Origin: Actinoallomurus soli
GTDB taxonomy: Bacteria > Actinomycetota > Actinomycetes > Streptosporangiales > Streptosporangiaceae
Length of the DNA stretch: 64,000 nt
Direction: 5' to 3'
Assembly: GCF_024055715.1 (NCBI RefSeq)
Contig: NZ_JAMXMV010000007.1
Coordinates: 361,288 to 425,287 of the forward strand
In this document: one piece after another, positions 56,338-64,000 of the stretch
Layout of the letters: each line of letters starts with the position of its first letter
Numbering within the stretch: the first letter of the stretch is position 1
Program-made: the position numbers and the translations under genes
The notes under the pieces: model-generated
Databases searched by the model: none
Told to the model about the DNA's origin: nothing
Seen by the model: the letters and a program-made list of their open reading frames with translations, nothing else

Positions 56338-56844
56338 TCAGCCCTTCCGCTCCCAGTACCGGGCGCAGGCGTCGAGCCAGCGCAGGTCGGCCTCCAGCCG
56401 CAGGGTGACGCCCTCGATGAGCAGCGCCGCCGCCGAGCCGTCCGGCTCGTTCAGGGCGGCGCGCTGGACGTCGGCCAGCCGGCGCAGCAGTTCACCGCGC
56501 TGGGCCTCCACGAGGTCCACCGGGTCGGCGAGCCGGGCCGCCGCGGCGGCGACCAGCTTCAGGTGGAACTCGCTCGGTCGGCCCCAGGTCAGGTCCGTGA
56601 GCCAGGCGCCGACGCGCTCGCGGCCCTCGGCCGTCAGCGCGTACACCTTCCGGTCGGGCCGGTGGGCCTGGCCGACGTGCTCGGCCGTGACCAGGCCGGC
56701 CTTCTCCAGCCGGGTGAGGGTGACGTAGACCTGCCCGGCGTTGAGCGCGTCCCCCATCGGGCCGAGGGCCTCCTGAAGCCGGGCCCGCAGCTCGTAGCCG
56801 TGGGACGGCTCCTTGGCCAGCAGCGCCAGCACGACGTCCTGCAC
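56338..56844 (-). CDS. PadR family transcriptional regulator
   Basis: 168-aa regulator. The PadR winged helix is at the N-terminus: VVLALLAKEPSHGYELRARLQEALGP and GQVYVTLTRLEKAGLV, with the basic wing (HRPDRKVYALTAEGRERV). The C-terminal part is helical for dimerisation and ligand binding. The GTG start at 56844 follows GAGGTGA. The gene leads the ABC transporter operon and should autorepress through the direct repeats just upstream (56858-56890). Confidence 0.9.
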   Translation of the reverse strand: MQDVVLALLAKEPSHGYELRARLQEALGPMGDALNAGQVYVTLTRLEKAGLVTAEHVGQAHRPDRKVYALTAEGRERVGAWLTDLTWGRPSEFHLKLVAAAAARLADPVDLVEAQRGELLRRLADVQRAALNEPDGSAAALLIEGVTLRLEADLRWLDACARYWERKG

Positions 56845-56857
56845 GAGTGATCACCTC

Positions 56858-56890
56858 TAACGGTTAGCCATATAGATAACGGCTAGCCAT
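56858..56890 (-). promoter_or_regulatory. Direct-repeat operator of the PadR-ABC operon
   Basis: Two 14-bp direct repeats, TAACGGTTAGCCAT and TAACGGCTAGCCAT (plus-strand reading), 19 bases apart and differing by one base. They lie immediately upstream of the padR-like gene, in an AT-rich patch unlike the surroundings, over the probable -10 region. A GGCTAGCC palindrome sits in the second copy. Confidence 0.65.
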
Positions 56891-56967
56891 CAGAGACGCA
56901 AGCGGGAACTCATGAGTCCGCCCCGGCGGTCGCCCGCCCCCGCGATGGCGGCCGCCGGGGCGTGCGG

Positions 56968-57705
56968 TCAGCTCGCGGCCTGGACCTTCTTCGCGATCTT
57001 CGCCGCCATGGTGACCGCGGCGGCGCCCTTGTCCGCGTGGCTGGAGCTGTACAGCGTGGTCACGACCGCGTCGCCGACCCGGACGGCCGCCAGGGTCATG
57101 CCGCCCTCCCAGGTGGGGGACGTCTCGACGGCCTTGAGGCCCTCGTCACCCGCGCCGTGCAGGATGACGGTCCGCAGCCTGACCTTGACCGGCGTGCCGC
57201 CCGACCGGTCGGTGAACGTCGCGCAGTGGGCGAACACCTTGCGCAGTTTCGCCATCACCTGGCGCGCGCCGTCGCCCTTGTAGGTGTCGATCTCCTGCGC
57301 GATCTGCTGGCTCTGCGAGGCGTCGCCGTAGTCGTTCTGCGCGAAGGCCGCGCCGTTGAGGTTCGCGACCCGGATCCAGGAGGTCTGGCCGAGCACCTCG
57401 CAGGCCTTCGCGGCCGGAACGGGGCTGTTGGCGACCTGCATGTGCCCGTCGCCGGTGTCCCGCGAGCCGTCGGGGCTGAGGTGGAAGCCCTTCGGCATCG
57501 CCGTGGCCGGCAGCAGGAGGGTCTTCAGGGTGGAGCCCTTCAGCGCCTTCGTCCCGGCCGCCGCCGTCGGCGCGGAAGAGGCCTTGGAACCGGCCGAGTC
57601 GTCCTTACCGCCGCCGCTCTGGCAGCCGCCCACCGCGAGAACGGCGGCCGAGGCGGCGGCGAGGACGGCGCCGGTCCGGACACCACGGGCAGGGGGGATC
57701 TTCAT
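56968..57705 (-). CDS. Secreted lipoprotein, unknown
   Basis: 245-aa lipoprotein. A signal peptide of about 27 residues ends with the lipobox AVGGC (Cys28), followed by a Ser/Ala/Gly-rich linker. The rest is an unassigned domain with LLLPATAMPKGFHLSPDGSRDT, KACEVLGQTSWIRV and HCATFTDRSGG, resembling small actinomycete cell-wall-associated lipoproteins. ATG at 57705 with a GGAG Shine-Dalgarno. Divergent from the methylase gene, with about 200 bases between. Confidence 0.78.
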   Translation of the reverse strand: MKIPPARGVRTGAVLAAASAAVLAVGGCQSGGGKDDSAGSKASSAPTAAAGTKALKGSTLKTLLLPATAMPKGFHLSPDGSRDTGDGHMQVANSPVPAAKACEVLGQTSWIRVANLNGAAFAQNDYGDASQSQQIAQEIDTYKGDGARQVMAKLRKVFAHCATFTDRSGGTPVKVRLRTVILHGAGDEGLKAVETSPTWEGGMTLAAVRVGDAVVTTLYSSSHADKGAAAVTMAAKIAKKVQAAS

Positions 57706-57903
57706 CTCCGGTCTCCAGGCTGGAAGTAGTTGATCATGCTCACCCGGAGCCTGATGGTTCCGGCGATCGCCAAGAAAAGCACATGTGAATCCAATTAACA
57801 ACTGAGACGGGTGTGGTCGACTGTTCGATCGGAGGGCGGTAACGTGATCACGTGGCGGCCGTACGCCGGGTCGCGTGCTGGACCGTGAAGGGAACGACGC
57901 ACC

Positions 57904-59799
57904 GTGCAGGACGAGGCAACCGTCAGCGCCGCGGACATCGCCCGGCTGGCGGGCGTCGGCCGGGCGGCCGTGAGCAACTGGCGCCGCCGGCATCCCGACT
58001 TCCCCCAGCCCGTCGGGGGCACCCCGACCAGTCCCGTCTTCGCGCTCGCCGACGTCGAGGCGTGGCTGCGCGACCAGCACAAACTCGACGAGCTCCCGCT
58101 GGAGGAACGGGTCTGGCAACGGCTGCGGGCCGAGGCCCCCGACGATCTGCGCGTCGCCGAGGTCCTGGCCGACGCGGGCGAGCTGCTCCTGGACCACCAT
58201 GCGGCCGGCGCCCCGCCTGCCGGGCGATCCCCGGAGCCGCTGAGCGCCGAGACGGCCCGGGCGGTGACCGAACTCGCCGCCGCCCGTGGCCCGGTCGCGG
58301 CGTTCGAGTTCCTCTTCGGCCGCTACCGGGAGACGCAGGCCCGCCGTGTCTCGGCCACTCCCCCGGAGATCCCCGCGCTGATGGCGGCCCTCGCCGGCGA
58401 CGCCCGTACCGTCCTCGACCCCGCCTGCGGCACCGGTGATCTCCTCCTCGCCATGCTGGGCGACTCCGGCGAGCCGCGCCGTCTCCTGGGCCAGGACGCC
58501 GACGGGGACGTCACCCGGCTCGCCGCCGTCCGGCTGACCCTCCTCGGCGCGGACCCCGGCGTCCGGGAGGGCGACTCGCTGCGAGAGGACGCGTTCCCCG
58601 GTGTCCTGGCCGACGCCGTGCTGTGCGATCCGCCCTTCCACGAGCGCGCGTGGGGGCACGAGGAGCTCAGGACGGACCCGCGCTGGGAGTACGGCCTGCC
58701 GCCGCGCCTGGAGCCGGAGCTGGCGTGGGTGCAGCACGCCCTCGCGCATCTCGGGCCGGGCGGGCGCGCGGTGGTCCTCATGCCCGCCGTCGCGGCCGGA
58801 CGCCGTTCGGGCCGCCGCATCCGGGCCGAACTGCTCCGCAAGGGAGCGCTGCGCGCCGTGGCCGGCCTGTCCGCGACCCACCACCTCTGGATGCTGCGGC
58901 CTCCCGAGGACACTCCCCCGGCGACCGTCCTGATGATCGACAGCGCCGACCCGGAGACGGTCGTCGCCACGTGGCGGCGGCACGCGAACGACCCCGGCCA
59001 CGACGAACCGGGCGTCAGCCGGGCCGTTCCCGTCATCGACCTGCTGGACGAGGAGGTCGACCTCACGCCGTCCCGCCACATCTCACCCGCCCGGACCGAC
59101 CACACCGCCGAGCGCTTCACGGCGACCCACGACCGCCTGGCCGCGACGCTCGGCAAGGCCGGCCGCCTCGTACCGGCGCTGTCCCCCGCGGCCGAGCGCC
59201 GCGAGGCCCGGTCGGTCCCCCTGTCGGAGCTCGCCCGCATCGGGTACCTGACGATCCACCAGGCGCCGATGCGCGGGGACACCGAGGACGGCGGCGACGA
59301 TCCGCCCCTGCTCACCGCCGAGGACGTCGCCGAGGGCCGCGCCCCGACGGGCCGGGCCGCGCGCGGCGACACCCGCTGGATCCCCATCCAGGCCGGCGAC
59401 GTGCTGGTCGCCGCGGTCGCCCGGAGGTTCGTCGTACGGGTCGCCGAGACCGGCGGACCGCTGCTCGGGCCGCAGCTGAGCCTCCTGCGCGTCGACCCCC
59501 GGCACCTGGACCCGCACTTCATCGCGGGCGTCCTGCGCAGCTCCGCGAACGCCCGGACGTCCATCGTCCAGTCCACCGGGACGATCGGCCGCGCCGACAT
59601 CCGGCGCGCGCAGGTGCCCCGGCTGCCGCTGGAGGACCAGCGCCGGTACGGCGCCGCGTTCCGCCGCATGGCCGAGTTCGAGTCGGCCCTGCGCTCCACC
59701 GTCGCCATGGGCACCGAACTGGCGCAACTCCTGGCCGACGGTGTCGCCGAAGGCACCCTCGCTCCCCCGAACGAGACATCTCCCCCCGCGAACCCGTAG
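57904..59799 (+). CDS. Orphan N-6 DNA methylase with N-terminal HTH and S-subunit-like tail
   Basis: 631-aa protein. An N-terminal HTH (SAADIARLAGVGRAAVSNWRRRHPDFP, about 8-34) precedes a Type I-like N6-adenine methyltransferase: SAM motif VLDPACGTGDLLLAML (about 170-185) and catalytic DPPF (in AVLCDPPFHERAWG, about 240). The C-terminal part (about 410-620) resembles a specificity-subunit target-recognition region (LLTAEDVAEG, GDVLVAAVARRF, STGTIGRADIRRAQVPRLPLEDQ). No restriction endonuclease or other R-M gene is adjacent. The GTG start has GAAGGGA upstream. It is 38 bases from a Ser/Thr kinase, so the two may be cotranscribed. Confidence 0.87.
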   Translation: MQDEATVSAADIARLAGVGRAAVSNWRRRHPDFPQPVGGTPTSPVFALADVEAWLRDQHKLDELPLEERVWQRLRAEAPDDLRVAEVLADAGELLLDHHAAGAPPAGRSPEPLSAETARAVTELAAARGPVAAFEFLFGRYRETQARRVSATPPEIPALMAALAGDARTVLDPACGTGDLLLAMLGDSGEPRRLLGQDADGDVTRLAAVRLTLLGADPGVREGDSLREDAFPGVLADAVLCDPPFHERAWGHEELRTDPRWEYGLPPRLEPELAWVQHALAHLGPGGRAVVLMPAVAAGRRSGRRIRAELLRKGALRAVAGLSATHHLWMLRPPEDTPPATVLMIDSADPETVVATWRRHANDPGHDEPGVSRAVPVIDLLDEEVDLTPSRHISPARTDHTAERFTATHDRLAATLGKAGRLVPALSPAAERREARSVPLSELARIGYLTIHQAPMRGDTEDGGDDPPLLTAEDVAEGRAPTGRAARGDTRWIPIQAGDVLVAAVARRFVVRVAETGGPLLGPQLSLLRVDPRHLDPHFIAGVLRSSANARTSIVQSTGTIGRADIRRAQVPRLPLEDQRRYGAAFRRMAEFESALRSTVAMGTELAQLLADGVAEGTLAPPNETSPPANP

Positions 59800-59837
59800 G
59801 GTTCGGGCGTCGATCACCACGGCGAGGGGACGGGACG

Positions 59838-61415
59838 TTGGGGCCGCACACGGTGCTGGCCGGGCGCTACGAGCTGCTGAGCCCGCTCGGCCGCGGCGGC
59901 ATGGGCCAGGTCTGGGAGGGCGAGGACCGGCGGCTGAAACGCCCGGTGGCCGTCAAGCTCCTCACCGACGACGCCCTGGCCGGCCACACCGACCCGGACG
60001 AACTCGCCCGCCGGTTCGCCCGCGAGGCCGCCGTCACCGCCGGGCTGCGGACCCCCGGCGTCCCCGCCGTCTACGACGCCGGCACCTACGAGGACGGGCT
60101 GTTCCTCGTCCTCGAGCTCGTCAAGGGCCGTACACTCGGCGACCTCATGGCCGAGGAGGGGCCGCTCCCGGTCGCCTGGGCCGCCGGGATCGCGGCGCAG
60201 GTCACCGCCGTGCTGGCCGCCGCCCACCAGGGCGGCCTCGTCCACCGGGACGTGAAACCACAGAACCTCATGCTCACCGGCGACGGCGCCGTCAAGGTGC
60301 TCGACTTCGGCGTGGCCGCGCTCGTCGACCAGTCCACGATCTCCCGCATCACCCGGACCGGGCAGCCCGTCGGCACACTCGCCTACATGGCGCCCGAACA
60401 GCTGCACGGCCGGCCGGTGACGGCGCGCACGGATCTGTACGCGCTCGGGTGCGTCCTGTACGAGATGCTCGCCGGCCACCGCGTCTTCACGGCCGGCTCC
60501 CCGGCCGAGCTGATGCACCTCCTGCTCGAACAGGCTCCCGCCCCGCTGCACCGCGACGACCTGCCGCCGGACCTGAACGCCCTGCTCCGGCAGTTGCTGG
60601 AGAAGGACCCGGCGCGGCGGCCCGCGGACGCCCGGGAGACGTACGACCGCTTGATGCCCCACGTCGGCCCGCCGGGCCCGCTCGGGGACATCGATCTGAC
60701 GGGCGGCCGGCAGAGCGGCACGCACCTGTACTCCCGCGCCCTCGTCCGGCTGACCGGCCCCCACGACCGGCCGCCGGTGATCGCCCCCCGGCCCACCTCC
60801 GCCGATCAGCCGATCCACAGGTCCTGGCCGGCGGCCCACTCCCACCCCTCCCACGCCGCGCCGTCATCGCACGCCGCGCCATCCCAGGCCGCGGCATCAC
60901 ACGGCACACCGTCGGCACACGCCGTGCCGTCGGCCGGGGTGCCGGCGGTGGGCGGCGGCTCCTGGCAGCCGGGCGGCGTGTCCGTCATGGGCGCGCCGGA
61001 CCTCGGCGGTCCGCTGCCCGCCTACGGACCCCAGCCGGTCAGCGGGTGGCCGGATCCCCGAATGGCGGCCGGACCGCCGACGATGGATCCTCCGCGTGGA
61101 TACGGCTGGAAGGTGCTGCACAGTCTCTGGATGCTGCCCACCCTGCTGCTGGGCCTGGGCACCTGGCTGTCGTTCGCCTACATCGCCGCCCGGCACCGGC
61201 GGCCGGCGTGGCTCGTCGCCGCCGCGATCTACCTCACCCTGACGGTCGTCGCCTTCGCGCTCATCGGCAGCGCGCCCCAGGACAAGGACACCCCGGCCTC
61301 GACGACGGGCATGGTGCTCTGGCTGCTCTCATGGCCCGCCGGAATCATCCACGCCCTCTGGGTCAACATCACGACCCGCCTGCGCCTGCGCGCCCAGCGC
61401 GACCGTCCGGCCTGA
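59838..61415 (+). CDS. Membrane-anchored Ser/Thr protein kinase
   Basis: 525-aa Hanks-type kinase. The kinase domain (about 9-275) has the P-loop LGRGGMGQVWEG, Lys in VAVKLLTDD, HRDVKPQNLML, DFG (VLDFGVA) and YMAPEQ. A Pro/Ala/Ser/His-rich linker (about 310-400, several HAAPS-type units) follows, then three or four hydrophobic segments at the C-terminus (LWMLPTLLLGLGTWLSFAYIAA, LVAAAIYLTLTVVAFALI, MVLWLLSWPAGIIHALWV). No PASTA domain is seen. The TTG at 59838 with GAGGGG upstream is the preferred start; a GTG five codons later is possible. It follows the methylase gene by 38 bases. Confidence 0.87.
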   Translation: MGPHTVLAGRYELLSPLGRGGMGQVWEGEDRRLKRPVAVKLLTDDALAGHTDPDELARRFAREAAVTAGLRTPGVPAVYDAGTYEDGLFLVLELVKGRTLGDLMAEEGPLPVAWAAGIAAQVTAVLAAAHQGGLVHRDVKPQNLMLTGDGAVKVLDFGVAALVDQSTISRITRTGQPVGTLAYMAPEQLHGRPVTARTDLYALGCVLYEMLAGHRVFTAGSPAELMHLLLEQAPAPLHRDDLPPDLNALLRQLLEKDPARRPADARETYDRLMPHVGPPGPLGDIDLTGGRQSGTHLYSRALVRLTGPHDRPPVIAPRPTSADQPIHRSWPAAHSHPSHAAPSSHAAPSQAAASHGTPSAHAVPSAGVPAVGGGSWQPGGVSVMGAPDLGGPLPAYGPQPVSGWPDPRMAAGPPTMDPPRGYGWKVLHSLWMLPTLLLGLGTWLSFAYIAARHRRPAWLVAAAIYLTLTVVAFALIGSAPQDKDTPASTTGMVLWLLSWPAGIIHALWVNITTRLRLRAQRDRPA

Positions 61416-61453
61416 CACCGAGCCCCGGCCCGACCGCCGGACGTGGGGTGACG

Positions 61454-61472
61454 CCTCTTCGGCCGCAAGAGG
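61454..61472. terminator. Short hairpin between convergent genes
   Basis: CCTCTT (61454-61459) pairs with AAGAGG (61467-61472) around a CGGCCGC loop, between the kinase stop and the leftward metallo-beta-lactamase-fold fragment. Confidence 0.55.
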
Positions 61473-61478
61473 GGATCC

Positions 61479-61760
61479 TCAGCTCAGCTCGATGGCCTCA
61501 CCCGCCTGGACTCGGTCGCCGAGGTCGGCCAGGTGCCGGGCGACGCCAGGGCAGGTGTGCACGGTCAGGTCCGGGTTCTCGCCCACCGCCGCACGCAGGC
61601 GATCAGCGTCGAGGTGGTCGAAGTGCTCATGGGTCACGAGAACGGCGTCCACACCGGTCAGAACCTCCGGCTCGGGCGTCATTCCCCCGGGATCGATGAC
61701 GAGTGACCGGCCGTCCTTCTCGATGCGCACGCAGGCATGTCCGTACTTGACGAGCTTCAT
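61479..61760 (-). pseudogene. Truncated metallo-beta-lactamase-fold hydrolase
   Basis: 93-aa fragment that starts like a UlaG/MBL-fold protein (MKLVKYGHACVRIEKDGRSLVIDPGG) and keeps the first metal motif VTHEHFDHLDAD (HxHxDH), but stops at VQAGEAIELS, where complete family members of about 200-220 aa continue for more than 100 residues. The second half of the metal site is therefore absent. It is probably a decayed or truncated gene. The downstream sequence up to the kinase stop contains no remnants I can recognise. Confidence 0.7.
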
Positions 61761-61823
61761 ACGTCGATTCTGCGCTGTCGATCCATGCCCGGGTTCGATG
61801 ATCGCTGAAAGCCGACCGAGCTT

Positions 61824-62003
61824 CGAAATGTTTCGAGTCGTCGCCTATTGAGCTCGAGATTTCATCGATTTTCACGCGATCACCACCTCGCCCATCTCTC
61901 AGACAGCCCAGGTCACCTGGCATGCAGGATAACGCGCCGTTCACGGACTTCCTGAAATCTTTCGAAATCTATCGTTGACGCGCTCTTAACACCGGCGCAT
62001 ACT
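61824..62003 (+). promoter_or_regulatory. Promoter with CGAAA-NN-TTTCG operators upstream of the xylanase gene
   Basis: The inverted repeat TCGAAATGTTTCGA is at 61823-61836, and a second, overlapping set (GAAATCTTTC at 61954-61963; CGAAATCTATCG at 61963-61974) sits just before a -35-like TTGACG (61975-61980) with a 17-base gap to CATACT (61998-62003). Palindromes of the type CGAAA-NN-TTTCG are known upstream of actinomycete xylanase genes. The patch is AT-rich for this genome and is about 110 bases from the start codon. Confidence 0.6.
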
Positions 62004-62094
62004 CGCTCATCGATCGGCAGTTGCCGCCGTCAGAGCCGCCGCTTCGGCGGTTCCGGCGGCGGGTCGACGGCCGAGCCCTCGCCAGCGTTCATGA

Positions 62095-64000
<1,906 letters not shown>

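Noticed and set aside
57904..61415. Complete Pgl/BREX or restriction-modification system
   Set aside because: Only a methylase-like protein and a kinase are present; no nuclease, PglY/Z or PglW-like gene is seen.

Overview
The window is chromosomal DNA from a very GC-rich filamentous actinomycete. A topoisomerase IV B subunit gene, a small DUF7455-type gene and the principal sigma factor gene (HrdB/RpoD type) lie within 8 kb of each other, an arrangement known from Streptomyces and relatives. Other lineage markers are a TIGR03557-type F420-dependent oxidoreductase, DUF5709, PadR, PP2C/SpoIIE and Ser/Thr kinase genes, and many GTG and TTG starts with ATGA/GTGA stop-start overlaps. A Streptosporangiales-type host (Thermomonosporaceae-like) is my best guess, but that is inference.

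Layout. 0.4-10 kb: housekeeping genes (parE, a DrrAB-like ABC exporter, DUF7455, yaaA, hrdB, a PAS-PAS-GAF-SpoIIE phosphatase). 10.5-15 kb: a HhH-GPD repair protein, a molybdopterin oxidoreductase with a cytochrome b partner separated by a duplicated 68-bp element, and unknown genes. 14.8-17.9 kb: a DUF1445 hydro-lyase/cyclase followed by pxpA-pxpB-pxpC (5-oxoprolinase). 17.9-23.4 kb: stress genes (winged-helix protein, DUF5709, large catalase, metallophosphoesterase, BON, nucleotidyltransferase, hemerythrin). 23.6-29.7 kb: two tandem family 2 glycosyltransferases, then a LolD/FtsX-type ABC system with a sensor kinase and a convergent response regulator.

The two most distinctive blocks lie in the middle. 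At 29.9-36.2 kb is an ebo-type operon (EboF-, EboE-, EboB-, EboA-like, a second TIM-barrel isomerase-like protein, EboC/UbiA-like) with no EboD-like dehydroquinate synthase. It is divergent from a four-gene operon (36.4-41.3 kb) that encodes a sugar-dehydrogenase-like beta-propeller protein, two small helical proteins and a molybdopterin oxidoreductase lacking one cysteine of the usual Fe-S motif. At 41.4-52.4 kb is a divergent glycan/heptose cluster: two GT9 heptosyltransferase-like proteins, further glycosyltransferases, a GT2-GmhB fusion, a carbamoyltransferase, GmhA, an HldE-like kinase/adenylyltransferase and a UXS-like sugar epimerase/decarboxylase. Together these could make an ADP-heptose and build a carbamoylated heptose glycan, which is unexpected in a Gram-positive because ADP-heptose is best known from LPS synthesis. 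A structured gap inside this cluster resembles the ends of an IS200/IS605-type element.

52.4-64 kb: a small membrane protein, an F420 enzyme, a PadR-controlled ABC exporter with a clear direct-repeat operator, a lipoprotein, an orphan HTH/N6-methylase/specificity protein next to a membrane-anchored Ser/Thr kinase, a truncated metallo-beta-lactamase-fold gene, and secreted xylan degradation (GH11 xylanase and a CE4 deacetylase). The last two carry CBM2 modules that are identical in DNA as far as the window shows. No tRNA, rRNA, CRISPR array or intact transposase gene was seen.
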